In this document: piece by piece, positions 24,932 to 33,712 of the stretch
Numbering within the stretch: the stretch's first letter is position 1
How the letters are laid out: every line of letters begins with the position of its first letter
Source: Dyadobacter arcticus
Lineage (GTDB): Bacteria; Bacteroidota; Bacteroidia; Cytophagales; Spirosomataceae
DNA: 64,000 bases
NCBI RefSeq assembly: GCF_011762185.1
Contig: NZ_JAASQJ010000002.1
Coordinates: 496,001 to 560,000 of the forward strand
Direction of reading: 5' to 3'
Program-made: the position numbers and the translations under genes
The notes under the pieces: model-generated
The model's database searches: none
Told to the model about the DNA's origin: nothing
The model's input: only the letters and a program-made list of their open reading frames with translations

Positions 24932-25024
24932 AGGTTTGCAAATTTCATCCAATGGAACGTGAGTTAATGGTCAACAATTTACGAAAAGGATTGTTTTAAA
25001 TAGTGGTCTGATCATCAGTTAAAT

Positions 25025-26014
25025 CTATCCAAGTTGGTTAATCTCATAATACTTCTTAACCAGCCCGTTGATAAACCTCTTCAAATAGTTTTCACTCAAG
25101 AAGGAATTGGACCAGTTGTCGTATCGCTGACATTGAACTCCTAGATAAAAGAAATACAAGCTCAACCCCAGCATTGGAATCAGCGCTTTTTCTTCGGCCC
25201 TGATTTTAGTTACTGATTCATACCCTTCCAAAAAACTGTCAATTTTCGGTTGATAAGCCTTCTCGTCGTACTTCTCAATGTTATGCAATTGAAGAATGTA
25301 GTAGGATATATCAAGACAAAGCCAGCCATTTCCGCAGAAATCAAAGTCGAAAATGGTGACCTTATTGTCGCTGGTAATATTCAGGTTGTCAAACCAAATG
25401 TCCAGGTGTACTATTCCGCGACGGATCTCACTATGGTTTATTTTCGAAAATTCACCCAGCAAATACTTCTGAGTCGATCTCATGAATTGCATTTCCTCAG
25501 TATCCTCATGCAGAAACCGCTCCAATTTCGGGAGAGAATCAACAAGTATGATTTCCGGTGTGTACTTGATCCGATCGAGCGTCAGATCCAAGGTAACTTC
25601 ATGTATGCGGGCCATCAATGCACCTACCTGGAAATGTGTTTCTGCCGAAACATTGTGAATTTTATGACCATCTGCGAATGAAAACAGCACACCAAACCGA
25701 TCTCCTTCCGGGGCGTTAAGGGTTTGAATGAAGTTATTTTCTTCGTCAGGAATTGGATATGAAACGGAAATCTGATTCTCTTTAAACAGGTTTAAAAGTT
25801 TAATTTCCTCCAAAATCTCCGTCCGGGTACGCCAATTCAAACTATAAATCCGGAATACGAATTTAGCTGACCCATCTGCGACCAAGTAACTATCGTTTAT
25901 ACCGGCGCGGATCAACTCGCATTTTGTATCGCCAGTAAAGCGATATTTTCCTTTCAAAAATCCCCCCAGATGAGTCGCTGAGAGATTGGAGTTACTAACT
26001 GGAAAATGTGTCAT
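25025..26014 (-). CDS. Aminoglycoside phosphotransferase-fold kinase (SrkA/homoserine-kinase-like)
   Basis: A 329-residue APH/choline-kinase fold protein. The catalytic loop 'GIVHLDIWFDNLNI' gives the HxDxxxxN Brenner-type motif, followed by 'KVTIFDFDFCGNGW' with the metal-binding Asp of the DFG-like site. The N-terminal lobe has 'KFVFRIYSLNWRTRTEILEEIKLLN', with a salt-bridge Glu. The nearest well-known relatives are stress kinases (SrkA/YihE) and homoserine kinase-like proteins, not true resistance enzymes: no substrate loop of an aminoglycoside kinase is recognisable. It is a single gene with an intergenic gap on both sides. Confidence 0.85.
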   Translation of the reverse strand: MTHFPVSNSNLSATHLGGFLKGKYRFTGDTKCELIRAGINDSYLVADGSAKFVFRIYSLNWRTRTEILEEIKLLNLFKENQISVSYPIPDEENNFIQTLNAPEGDRFGVLFSFADGHKIHNVSAETHFQVGALMARIHEVTLDLTLDRIKYTPEIILVDSLPKLERFLHEDTEEMQFMRSTQKYLLGEFSKINHSEIRRGIVHLDIWFDNLNITSDNKVTIFDFDFCGNGWLCLDISYYILQLHNIEKYDEKAYQPKIDSFLEGYESVTKIRAEEKALIPMLGLSLYFFYLGVQCQRYDNWSNSFLSENYLKRFINGLVKKYYEINQLG

Positions 26015-26078
26015 CTGGTGATTTTTTATAACCCAAACATAACAACATCTTACAGATACTGCGTAGCAGATTGGAAAA

Positions 26079-26657
26079 TCACACCTTCGCCCTCACGTTC
26101 TCAGTTGCCTTTTCCACAGTCTGCCGCACCCTTTGCTCACGCGTTTCAGGCCTTTTTGCGCTGAAAATCCAGTTCAGGATCTGGCGTTTTGCGGATTTTG
26201 GAAAGGCTTGAAAGTTCTTGTAAGCAACTTCATTTTTAGAAAGCAATTGCTGTAAATCGTCCGGTATTACGGCATTTTCAATATCCAGCAATGCATCCCA
26301 GGTTCCGGTTTCCTTGGCAAGATCGATGAAATATTGTCCGGCTGGTGTCATCAATCCGTCCACTGTCAATCTCTGCACACGTTCTTTGTTGATGCTGCTC
26401 CATGTGCCGTTTGCTTTTCGTAAAGTGAACATCAGATAACTGCTATCTGCATCCCTTTTGATGGATTTCGAGTCGATCCAGCCAAAACAAAGTGCTTCTT
26501 CTATTGCCTCCGGATAATAAATGCTTTCCGTTTCACTATTCTTGTGATAGATAATCAACCAGACAGATTTCTCTGTCTGGCCATTTTCTACCAGCCATTC
26601 ACGCCATTCTTTGCGGGTTTTGGCGTAAACAGCTTGAATGTCGTTCTTGGTCTCCAT
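26079..26657 (-). CDS. YdeI/OmpD-associated family protein
   Basis: A 192-residue cytoplasmic protein with the YdeI family pattern: 'TRKEWREWLVENG', 'SVWLIIYHKNSETESIYYPEAIEEALCFGWIDSKS', 'YLMFTLRKANGTWSSINKERVQRL', and the C-terminal 'KNFQAFPKSAKRQILNWIFSAKRPETREQRV'. The family includes Bacillus YdeI and Salmonella OmpD-associated proteins connected with tolerance to bacteriocin-like stress, but the biochemical activity is not established. It is followed in the transcript direction by no close partner; the VOC gene lies 42 bp upstream and in the same direction, so the two may be co-transcribed. Confidence 0.9.
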   Translation of the reverse strand: METKNDIQAVYAKTRKEWREWLVENGQTEKSVWLIIYHKNSETESIYYPEAIEEALCFGWIDSKSIKRDADSSYLMFTLRKANGTWSSINKERVQRLTVDGLMTPAGQYFIDLAKETGTWDALLDIENAVIPDDLQQLLSKNEVAYKNFQAFPKSAKRQILNWIFSAKRPETREQRVRQTVEKATENVRAKV

Positions 26658-26699
26658 GGCATTTTGTTGGTTTTGGGATTAAAGAATCGACGGTTGCAA

Positions 26700-27131
26700 T
26701 TATGCTTTTTTACCTGCCAGAATATCCAGATAATGCTGATTGTACATAATCCCGAGAATGTTGCCAAAAGGATCAACGACCGAGGCAGTAACAAACCCTG
26801 GTCCGCGCTCCGTAATAGGCTCGTACACAGTTGCTCCCGCAGATAGCAGCTTCTCAAACGTCGCGCTAATATCATCCACATGCCAGTTGATAATTGCCCC
26901 GCCTGGCGTTCCGCTACCTCCGCCATTGGGTGCATAACGACTGTCGATGATGCCAAATTCATGCTGATAATCTCCAAGACGGAATTCGACATACGCTGGA
27001 TTTTCGGCGTCCGGACGTTGGAAATAGGCTTCTATTCCGAAGAAATCCGAATACCAATTTCTTGCTGCTTTCACGTCGGCTGCCCAGAAATTTAATGTTG
27101 TCATGCCTCTTAAAGTTTGTTCGCTAGCCAT
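26700..27131 (-). CDS. VOC family (glyoxalase/bleomycin-resistance fold) protein
   Basis: A 143-residue protein made of two beta-alpha-beta-beta-beta halves: 'TLNFWAADVKAARNWYSDFFGIEAYFQR', 'YVEFRLGDYQHEFGIIDSRY', then 'IINWHVDDISATFEKLLSAGATVYEPI' and 'FVTASVVDPFGNILGIMYN'. These are the classic start (FW...A..WY), metal-ligand positions and end (DP.GN..G) of vicinal-oxygen-chelate domains. Substrates range from methylglyoxal to antibiotics and cannot be read from the sequence. A TATGTTTG box lies at 27168-27175 upstream. Confidence 0.9.
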   Translation of the reverse strand: MASEQTLRGMTTLNFWAADVKAARNWYSDFFGIEAYFQRPDAENPAYVEFRLGDYQHEFGIIDSRYAPNGGGSGTPGGAIINWHVDDISATFEKLLSAGATVYEPITERGPGFVTASVVDPFGNILGIMYNQHYLDILAGKKA

Positions 27132-27167
27132 TTGTCTGTTGTTTTTAGTTATTGATTGATTACCCTA

Positions 27168-27175
27168 CAAACATA
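27168..27175 (-). promoter_or_regulatory. Candidate -7 box (TATGTTTG) upstream of the VOC gene
   Basis: On the minus strand the bases read TATGTTTG, matching TAnnTTTG, 37 bp before the VOC start. No TTG element is seen at the proper distance upstream. Confidence 0.3.
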
Positions 27176-27208
27176 AGGCGCCCGTGTGTCAGCGTTATGT
27201 CAGGGGTA

Positions 27209-27913
27209 TCAGGAATTATTTTGAGAAATCTTGAAATATTCAAGAAGGGTCATGTTGTGAGGTTCAAACTTCTCATTCAAGATCGCAAGGTTGCGGATAC
27301 GGTCCAGGCGAAATGTCCGAAAAGCTTTTCTTAAACGGCACCAAGCTATTAGCAACCAGTTTTCCTGCGTGCTGAGTAAGGCAAAGGGTTCGATAGTCCG
27401 GAGGGTTGTAATGTTCGTGTCGGGCGAGTAATAGTCAATCTGAACTAAACTGAAACGGGTTAATGCAAGTTGCAAAGACGAAAGATTCGTACTCGTCCGG
27501 TCGTTTTCGCTGTTGTGGCTAAAAAGTACCCGCTCGGCAAGGAGGTTGGCATTTTCCTTTTCATTGTATTTCAAAACAGCCTTGATCTTCGTAATCGCTG
27601 CGGTATATTCCCTGACGAAAGACGCATCCTTATTTTTCAAGACCAGTTGTTCCGCGGTAATCAGTGCATTGGCTTCCGTTTCGGTAAACATCACCGGAGG
27701 CAGCCGGTAGCCATCCATGAGCGAATAACCCTTTCCCTCCTCCGTCACAATAGGAACACCACTTCGCTCCAATGCCCTCATATCACGATAAATGGTCCTG
27801 ACACTGACCGAAAACTTTTTTGCCAGTTCGGTGGAGGTCAGCAGCCTCTTCGTTTGCAACTGCGTGAGAATAGCGGTAAGTCTGGAAAGGCGTTTAGTTT
27901 CGTTTTCTGGCAT
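27209..27913 (-). CDS. YafY-type regulator (HTH_11 + WYL domain)
   Basis: A 234-residue transcription factor. The N-terminal winged helix reads 'LSRLTAILTQLQTKRLLTSTELAKKFSVSVRTIYRDMRALERSGVPIVTEEGKGYSL', the DeoR/HTH_11 form typical of YafY. It is followed by 'FTETEANALITAEQL' and a WYL domain at ~135-220 ('LVQIDYYSPDTNITTLRTIEPFALLSTQENWLLIAWCRLRKAFRTFRLDRI'). WYL domains sense nucleotides, DNA ends or small ligands. YafY-type genes often control a VOC or DinB-like neighbour, which fits the VOC gene just downstream. Confidence 0.9.
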   Translation of the reverse strand: MPENETKRLSRLTAILTQLQTKRLLTSTELAKKFSVSVRTIYRDMRALERSGVPIVTEEGKGYSLMDGYRLPPVMFTETEANALITAEQLVLKNKDASFVREYTAAITKIKAVLKYNEKENANLLAERVLFSHNSENDRTSTNLSSLQLALTRFSLVQIDYYSPDTNITTLRTIEPFALLSTQENWLLIAWCRLRKAFRTFRLDRIRNLAILNEKFEPHNMTLLEYFKISQNNS

Positions 27914-28005
27914 GCAATCGTATGACGCTTTTATTATACATCAAAACCTCCCTGGTAACGCCAATGTGCTGACCTAAGCAAAAGACAAATTGTACTCATC
28001 GCCAT

Positions 28006-29217
28006 TTAACTCGTAAACAACGCGGATGCTTTTTGCTTCGTCAGTTTTGCGATCATGTATTCTTCATTGGCTGGAATTAAAAACACCTTTACTGGGCTAC
28101 CTGTCTTGGAAATGATCATTTCGCCAGACTCATTGGACAATGCATCCAATTCAATGCCCAGATATCGCAGGCCTTCGCAGATCCGGAGCCGGACGGAAGC
28201 CGCATTCTCCGCTATCCCACCCGTAAAAACAAGACCATCTAATCCTCCCAAAACACTTGTCATGGCGCTAATCCATTTTTTTGCCTGGTAGCAGAACATA
28301 TCAATGGCTTCCGCCGCAGGTTTATCGGTTAATTCCTTATCGAGCAGCTCACCCAAATCACTGCTTATCCCGGAAATCCCAAGCAATCCCGATTCATGAT
28401 TGATCAAATCAGAAATTCCTTCGGATTTAACCAGCTCATTTTTAAGTAGATAATCAATAATCCCCGGATCAAGGTCGCCTGACCTCGTACCCATCATCAT
28501 GCCGCCGACTGGCGTAAATCCCATTGTTGTATCCATGCTTTTGCCATTTTTCACAGCGGCCATACTGCATCCACTGCCCAAATGCGCAAGGACCAAACGT
28601 CCGTTTGCAACTTCATTACCATATTTTTCACGGAGCGCTTCCAATAGATAACTGTATGACAACCCGTGGAATCCATAACGTTTGATGCCTTCTTCCCAAA
28701 ACTTTCGGGGCAATGCAAATTGAGCTGCAACAGCCGGCAAGCCTGCGTGAAAAGCGGTATCAAAACAGGCAACCTGTATCAGATCAGGTTTCAGTTTTTG
28801 AATTTTTTTAATCAATGAAATTTCGGCAGGCATATGGTCCGGATCATAAGCACTGATTTCCTGTAATTCCTCCAAAAGATCCGGGGTAACCTCCTCCGCA
28901 TTGCTGTGGTCCATGCCGTGAACGATCCGGTGACCCGCCGCTTTAATCTTTTCAAAACCAATGTTCTCTTCCAGCCAGTCAATTAAAAATTCAGCAGCCG
29001 TCTCCATAGTTTGCTTACCAACCGATTTTTTTTCATTCCCCTCGCCTTCTTTTTGGGTAAAACTAAAAATGGCCTCATGAGTACCAATACCCTCCATTTT
29101 TCCCTTCAATAGCAATCGCAATGTTTCATCAATCGTGTAACAAGCAAACTTGATGCTGGACGAACCGCCATTCAACGTCAAAATCATTTCTGTTTCATTT
29201 ATTATCAAATCTGCCAT
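28006..29217 (-). CDS. ackA: Acetate/propionate kinase
   Basis: A 403-residue AckA homologue that makes acetyl phosphate from acetate and ATP, or ATP in the reverse direction. Motifs seen: 'ILTLNGGSSSIKFACY' (phosphate-binding start), 'AAGHRIVHGMDH', 'VACFDTAFHAGLP', 'KRYGFHGLSYSYL', 'LAHLGSGCSMAAVKNGKSMDTTMGFTPVGGMMMGTRSGDLDPG' (active site) and 'LVFTGGIAENA'. The ATG at 29217 adds ten residues before the conserved start; the ATG at 29187 (MILTLNGG) would give the standard N-terminus. No phosphotransacetylase gene is adjacent; the upstream neighbour in the same direction is a bestrophin. Confidence 0.94.
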   Translation of the reverse strand: MADLIINETEMILTLNGGSSSIKFACYTIDETLRLLLKGKMEGIGTHEAIFSFTQKEGEGNEKKSVGKQTMETAAEFLIDWLEENIGFEKIKAAGHRIVHGMDHSNAEEVTPDLLEELQEISAYDPDHMPAEISLIKKIQKLKPDLIQVACFDTAFHAGLPAVAAQFALPRKFWEEGIKRYGFHGLSYSYLLEALREKYGNEVANGRLVLAHLGSGCSMAAVKNGKSMDTTMGFTPVGGMMMGTRSGDLDPGIIDYLLKNELVKSEGISDLINHESGLLGISGISSDLGELLDKELTDKPAAEAIDMFCYQAKKWISAMTSVLGGLDGLVFTGGIAENAASVRLRICEGLRYLGIELDALSNESGEMIISKTGSPVKVFLIPANEEYMIAKLTKQKASALFTS

Positions 29218-29291
29218 GCGAAGGTCCCGTTCTGAATGCGATATATATCAAGGTAAGGGAAATGTTCGAGTGCGCAAAGGGGAGGAAAAGG

Positions 29292-30290
29292 TTAGAATAA
29301 TACGCCTAGATACGGTTTCAGGCGCTCGGGGACTTGCTCGTCTTCCAACATATCTTTTAGGTCGATTTCTATATTGCGGACGATTGTGCTTAGCGGGACA
29401 TCGTTAAGTAGTCCCTCGAACGGATTTTCACTGATATCGCCGACGTATTCCATGAACATAAAAACCCAGGAGACAATGAGGTTGAACGGGATAAGTAAAA
29501 ACATGTATTTCTCACCCATATCTACAAATTGGTTTAGCATTGCAAATGGCAGGAGCGTCATGAACACGAGGATGAACAGATTGGATGTAGTCGCATATTG
29601 GCGCGGGAAAGGCGTGTTTTTGATCCTTTCGCTTTTTCCTTGTTCGTCGTATAATTTGGAAAGCAGGTCCTGCAACGCGACATGCTGGTAAGCGTTAATG
29701 ATACCATTCTTTTTTAGCCTGCTCAAATGCTGCGATTGCCGGTCCAGCAATTGCGTCGACATATTTCCCTTATGCTGGAGACTGCCATGTTCTCCCGAAG
29801 GCAAATGTCGGGCGATTTCAGTTTCGCACAACAGTTTTGTGCCTTTCAGCGCATCGCGTTGTCTCTTGCTCGCACGGTCTTCATGCTCCCAGCTGGTGCG
29901 TTGTGCCATCGCATTCCTAAGTGCATATAACCAGGCTACATGCCTGTAAATGATCACCTTGGCTTCGTGATTTATGGTTTCATCTTCATCGGCATTGCTT
30001 GCCATAAACCCTCTCAACGCCGCCCCAAATGACCGGCTGTGATTGGTAATGGCACCCCAAACCTTGCGCGCTTCCCAGCTGCGGTCATAAGACTGGTTGT
30101 TTTTAAAACCTACAAAAAAAGCAGTCGCGGTACCGATCATTGACACGGGCAGCCAGGGTACAGCCACCCATTTCCAGTCCAGGTATTCATAAACAAAAAC
30201 CGCCATTAAGCCGGTAAATAAGGAAAATAATACCATTCGCCAGGAATAAAAATAGACGATCAGCGGGGACAGGTAGCGGTTGACGTACAT
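29292..30290 (-). CDS. Bestrophin family anion channel protein
   Basis: A 332-residue membrane protein of the bestrophin/UPF0187 family. The N-terminus has 'SWRMVLFSLFTGLMAVFVYEYL' (TM1), then 'VSMIGTATAFFVGFKNNQSYDRSWEARKVWGAI', the family signature (FR.N.aYDRwwEaR..WG). Late helices are 'TTSNLFILVFMTLLPFAML' and 'YMFLLIPFNLIVSWVFMFMEYVGDISENPFEG', the latter containing the conserved Glu/Asp-rich 'ENPFEG' tail. Bacterial homologues form pentameric chloride or cation channels in the inner membrane. The physiological role here is not known. Confidence 0.92.
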   Translation of the reverse strand: MYVNRYLSPLIVYFYSWRMVLFSLFTGLMAVFVYEYLDWKWVAVPWLPVSMIGTATAFFVGFKNNQSYDRSWEARKVWGAITNHSRSFGAALRGFMASNADEDETINHEAKVIIYRHVAWLYALRNAMAQRTSWEHEDRASKRQRDALKGTKLLCETEIARHLPSGEHGSLQHKGNMSTQLLDRQSQHLSRLKKNGIINAYQHVALQDLLSKLYDEQGKSERIKNTPFPRQYATTSNLFILVFMTLLPFAMLNQFVDMGEKYMFLLIPFNLIVSWVFMFMEYVGDISENPFEGLLNDVPLSTIVRNIEIDLKDMLEDEQVPERLKPYLGVLF

Positions 30291-30400
30291 AGTTTAGTGA
30301 TATCGGATACGAAGAGATACCGCACAATTTATTTAAAAATTTGGTTGGATTCCATTTTTATCATCATCAACAAATCCAAAATCTACAACGCCATGTTTTG

Positions 30401-30442
30401 AAAAAAGCCCCGCCTGCGTACAAGACGCAAGCGGGGCTTTTT
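30401..30442. terminator. Strong bidirectional intrinsic terminator
   Basis: A GC-rich hairpin (AGCCCCGCCTGCGT ... ACGCAAGCGGGGCT, loop ACAAG) is flanked by six A on the left and six T on the right. It directly follows the minus-strand gene at 30455-31501 and separates it from the bestrophin gene. Confidence 0.93.
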
Positions 30443-30454
30443 TATCCGTTTGTC

Positions 30455-31501
30455 TTAAGCGTAAAGTCTCCAGTCGTAAGTAAGGTGATACTCTCCGCCA
30501 TGTCCTCTGAAACGTATAACCTGCTCAGGGCTATCCGTTTTTCCATTCCACCTTGTAGAAAGCGAAGGAATCTTTATTTTAGCGCTGAGAGGTGGGAAGA
30601 CATCGTCATTCCAGGCACGAGACAAAATCCCACAAATGCGATCTACAATATACCCAATCACATAGGCTAGCGCAGCTCCGATCGTCGCTCCCAAACCTAA
30701 TCCTGCTGCTATAAGGGCTGCTTTAACTTTTTCTTTCACGAGTTCAAAAAGTCTGTTGATATACTCGGGGAAACCGCCCATATCTGCCTCGGAAAGAACC
30801 AGCGTGACAATGTAATTCTTCGGAAAAGTATTGCCTTCCAGCAAATTGAAAAAAGTGAACTGGCGTGGAGGATTATACTTAGTTGTTTCACCATCGTCGA
30901 AACTGCTGCTTACCCGAAATTTGGTGATTTTATTGGTGTCCCCGGTTTCGTCAATACTGGTTCCGCCCAGATCGATTTCGTCATCTCCAAATTTTTCCGC
31001 CCAGGAGCTCCCGGTTTCATCCACGCATTTCACGCTGTGGATTCGTAGTTCGAGTTTGTTTGTAGTTGGTGCCGCGCCGGCAGCTGCAACGGCAGCAACG
31101 CCATACAGTTTCTTGATATTGGTGATTTCAGTGGCGCTCAATTTCAATGCAGCTGGAAAAGCAATTGCCTTGACCTGGTCGTCGATTGATCGTTCGCTAC
31201 CTAGATTGACGGATGCAAGCTCCCCAAAATGCTTTGCCCTGGCAACAGACGAGGCGTTGATTGTGGCTGTGGCTTTGGCCGCTGCTCCTTTCTTAACGTC
31301 GTCCGGCAATGCAGCAAACCGGGATTTCAATACATTCTCGAATGTGTTCGCATTCGTGGAAACAGGGAATTTGGCGGCCTGCGTAAAGTTAGCAGCCACT
31401 TTTTCAGCAGCAAGCTCGGCTTCGCGGACAATGCGGTTTGCAATTTTGAGGAGTTTAGGATCATTCAACTCCAGTACTTGTGACATTGTGATTTCTGACA
31501 T
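30455..31501 (-). CDS. Uncharacterised protein with glycine-zipper helix inside a beta-rich domain
   Basis: A 348-residue protein without a signal peptide. Residues ~1-140 are helical and Ala-rich ('EAELAAEKVAANFTQAAK', 'KKGAAAKATATINASSVARA'). From ~145 a beta-rich part begins with 'LELRIHSVKCVDETGSSWAEKFGDDEIDLGG', followed by 'KFRVSSSFDDGETTKYNPPRQFTFFNL' and 'YIVTLVLSEADMGGF'. A small-residue helix, 'AALIAAGLGLGATIGAALAYVIGYIVD' (~260-285), interrupts it. The tail 'FPPLSAKIKIPSLSTRWNG' and 'FRGHGGEYHLTYDWRL' closes the domain. I recall similar '..DETG..DEI.LGG' proteins as an unnamed family; no function can be assigned. A membrane-inserting effector is one possibility. Confidence 0.6.
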   Translation of the reverse strand: MSEITMSQVLELNDPKLLKIANRIVREAELAAEKVAANFTQAAKFPVSTNANTFENVLKSRFAALPDDVKKGAAAKATATINASSVARAKHFGELASVNLGSERSIDDQVKAIAFPAALKLSATEITNIKKLYGVAAVAAAGAAPTTNKLELRIHSVKCVDETGSSWAEKFGDDEIDLGGTSIDETGDTNKITKFRVSSSFDDGETTKYNPPRQFTFFNLLEGNTFPKNYIVTLVLSEADMGGFPEYINRLFELVKEKVKAALIAAGLGLGATIGAALAYVIGYIVDRICGILSRAWNDDVFPPLSAKIKIPSLSTRWNGKTDSPEQVIRFRGHGGEYHLTYDWRLYA

Positions 31502-31622
31502 GACTTTAAAAGTTAAATAGTGAAAATGATTAGTTTATTTTGCCGATTATCGACCCGACAAAGTTCCACAATCAACTCGCAGTCAGTCCCCACCAAATCT
31601 GGTGGTATTGTGGTGGTGGAGT

Positions 31623-31654
31623 AAAAAAAGCTGCTTCGGGTGGAAAGCAGCTTT
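31623..31654 (-). terminator. Intrinsic terminator of the two-component operon
   Basis: The stem AAAGCTGCTT (31627-31636) pairs with AAGCAGCTTT (31645-31654) across an 8-base loop; on the minus strand it is followed by seven T. It lies 20 bp after the stop of the membrane protein gene at 31675. Just beyond it, CCACCA-AATC-TGGTGG (31591-31606) forms a second short hairpin. Confidence 0.85.
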
Positions 31655-31674
31655 AAGGTTATATGTACAGAATT

Positions 31675-32394
31675 TTAAATGTAACGCAAGGTCCTCGCGT
31701 GTCGGAAGCCTATTGCGTAGAGGATTTGAGATGCAATATTTAAGCAGTTGCCGATCAGGTATAGCTTGACGTAAAGTGGAAAGTCGGTATCATAAATTTT
31801 GTCGCCAGCGAGATAAAATAGCAGGGCCAGCAAATGGGTGACGATCAGGCCGCTGCTAAACCAGAAGTAAGGTATTTTATAAATGGATACTTTGTAATCC
31901 TGCCTGACCATATATCCAAGCTGAATGAGCGGCAACAGTGATGCAAAAATCCCGTCCAATGTAGGCGTGAAGACACCAGTGGCATTATAACCCGTTATCC
32001 AGAAATAATCTACCACTGCAATCAACGCCAGCAATACCGACGCCCAACCGATCCATTTACCAATTCCCGCCGGTACGACTGTTACACTGAAAAACAATCC
32101 CAGAAAAATGAAATCCGTTAAAAAAGAAAGAATTCCCAGAAAGTTGGTATCTCCTATTTCAAATTTCGTGAGGAAAGGCCTCCAAAGATCGGTCTGATTG
32201 TTAACTGACCAGATAAACGCTTGTTCGATGAGGTTTACCAAAATGATGACTGAGAGATATAGCAAGAAAATACGGCTTGCTTTATCCAGCAGTCTGTAAT
32301 GCAGCATGGCAGCCACCACCGGAATGAACATGGCGGCTATTGTGAACTGCCCAAACTGAATGAAAAGCTTATTGTAGAAGGCTTCGTCTTTCAT
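31675..32394 (-). CDS. Seven-helix membrane protein of unknown function
   Basis: A 239-residue protein with about seven transmembrane helices and short loops, starting 'FYNKLFIQFGQFTIAAMFIPVVAAMLHY' and ending 'YVKLYLIGNCLNIASQILYAIGFRHARTLRYI'. No signal peptide, transporter or enzyme motif is recognised. It is the last gene of a four-gene minus-strand operon with a histidine kinase, a response regulator and a soluble protein, and it is 7 bp from the preceding gene. This hints at a sensory or regulated membrane role. Proteins of this layout are common next to two-component genes in Cytophagales, but I cannot name the family. Confidence 0.7.
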   Translation of the reverse strand: MKDEAFYNKLFIQFGQFTIAAMFIPVVAAMLHYRLLDKASRIFLLYLSVIILVNLIEQAFIWSVNNQTDLWRPFLTKFEIGDTNFLGILSFLTDFIFLGLFFSVTVVPAGIGKWIGWASVLLALIAVVDYFWITGYNATGVFTPTLDGIFASLLPLIQLGYMVRQDYKVSIYKIPYFWFSSGLIVTHLLALLFYLAGDKIYDTDFPLYVKLYLIGNCLNIASQILYAIGFRHARTLRYI

Positions 32395-32401
32395 AGCCTA
32401 G

Positions 32402-32977
32402 TCATTCCGCGCTTGAAGGAATTTTTACACCTCTGGTCGTTGAGCCTGAAGCTATAAAACCGGTAAAGAAATCAATGTATGAGAATGTAAGTCCTTTTAT
32501 TTTGCCCAATGTGTAAAAATAAACTCTGGTCTGTTGATATCTCTTCAAAGCGCTTAAGGGACAAACAAAGCTGATTGTCTTATACTTCGCCGCAAGCTCG
32601 GGGGTGATTTCAACGGCATTTTGATCAGAAATTTCCAAACGCGATGAAACAGGTATTGTGAGAATACTTTTGAAATCAAATTTAGGCTTACCGACTATTT
32701 GTCGCCTCTTGAAGAACTTGTGATTTAATGTTACAGAACTTGGTTCGTTAATGTTGACTACGACGATTTCAAGATAATTAGAACCGTTCGCTTCGGCATT
32801 TGTTATTTCATTTAATTCGATTCTGTTAATTTTAGGTTCAACACCATCCCAATAGGCTAAAACCCACCGATCCTCTTTCATGTTATCTGGCGTACGATTC
32901 TCCAAATCAGCGTTTGGGGTCGGGCCTTTCACCTTTGAAACTTTTGATTCTACCTTTCTTCCAAATTGCTTTGCCAT
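32402..32977 (-). CDS. Hypothetical protein in two-component operon
   Basis: A protein of 191 residues from ATG 32977 (MAKQFGRKVESKVSKVKG); a GTG at 33001 would add eight residues. No signal or transmembrane segment. The N-terminus is basic. The core is beta-rich: 'RWVLAYWDGVEPKINRIELNEI', 'NYLEIVVVNINEPSSVTLNHKFFKRR', 'FDFKSILTIPVSSRLEIS' and 'YKTISFVCPLSALKRYQQTRVYFYTLGK'. I do not recognise the family. It lies between the response regulator and the seven-helix protein with short gaps on both sides (20 and 7 bp), so it is probably co-expressed with them. Confidence 0.6.
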   Translation of the reverse strand: MAKQFGRKVESKVSKVKGPTPNADLENRTPDNMKEDRWVLAYWDGVEPKINRIELNEITNAEANGSNYLEIVVVNINEPSSVTLNHKFFKRRQIVGKPKFDFKSILTIPVSSRLEISDQNAVEITPELAAKYKTISFVCPLSALKRYQQTRVYFYTLGKIKGLTFSYIDFFTGFIASGSTTRGVKIPSSAE

Positions 32978-32997
32978 CTTGACAGTTGATTTAAAGT

Positions 32998-33632
32998 TCA
33001 CACTAATTTTCCATTGATTGCCTTTGCTACGGCCTCCGGGGCCGAGTTTACGTGCAGTTTTTCATATATATTTTTGACATGCCAATGCACGGTGTGATAA
33101 CTTAAAAAGCACGCATCCGCGATCATTTTATAGCTCATTCCTTTTACCATACAACCCAGAATTTCACGCTCTCTGTCGGTAAGTTCCACATATGTGGGTT
33201 GCGCGCGTACAAACTGATGCTGGAACATTTGAAACACTTTGACTGCAATAGTAGGTGACATATGTGCTCCTCCGTTCGCCACATCTTTTACCGCTTGCAG
33301 GATTATCTCGGGATCGGGACTTTTGAGGACATATCCCGAAGCCCACCGCAAATCGCAGCAAAAACCCTGTGTTCATCTTCAAAAACCGTTTGTATTAACA
33401 CTTTTACTTCTGGGCAAGCCGCTTTTAAGAGCTGCATAGCCTCAATCCCCGAAATTCCAGGCATCTGTATGTCCATCAGCACTACATCAGGTTTGAGCCT
33501 GAGCACTTTGGCCACCGCCTCATTGGCATCACTATATGACCCTACCAAATTTACACCCTCGGTACCAGTCAGAAAAAGGCTTAGGTTCTGCCGGAAACTC
33601 TTGTTATCCTCAAATAAAACAATCCGTATCAT
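32998..33632 (-). pseudogene. NarL/LuxR-type response regulator, split by a single-base frameshift
   Basis: Two overlapping minus-strand frames are halves of one response regulator. The N-terminal part (ATG at 33632, MIRIVLFEDNKSFRQNL) is a receiver with the acidic pair in 'LFEDNK' and phosphoacceptor Asp in 'DVVLMDIQMPGISG'. The frame breaks near 33350: 'VFAAICGG' should continue as 'ASGYVLKSPDPEIILQAVKDVANGGAHMSP', which is in the next frame. The C-terminal LuxR HTH is complete ('ELTDREREILGCMVKGMSYKMIADACFLSYHTVHWHVKNIYEKL'). One missing G in 'GGTGGGCT' explains the break. A GGTGAGC stretch precedes the ATG. It may be a true mutation or a sequencing error; the partner kinase is intact. Confidence 0.85.
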
Positions 33633-33712
33633 AATGCTCACCGTCAATAATTTGAAACACAAAGCTCCTCATAACCGCCCACCAAGCTACCCAGCAATAT
33701 TGGTGGTTTCGC

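Noticed and set aside
22508-25024. Whole cluster considered as a prophage fragment because of the CI-like XRE protein
   Set aside because: No integrase, portal, terminase or other phage structural gene is visible in the window.
25025-26014. APH-fold gene as an aminoglycoside resistance determinant
   Set aside because: Only the common kinase motifs are present; the layout matches SrkA/homoserine-kinase-like proteins.
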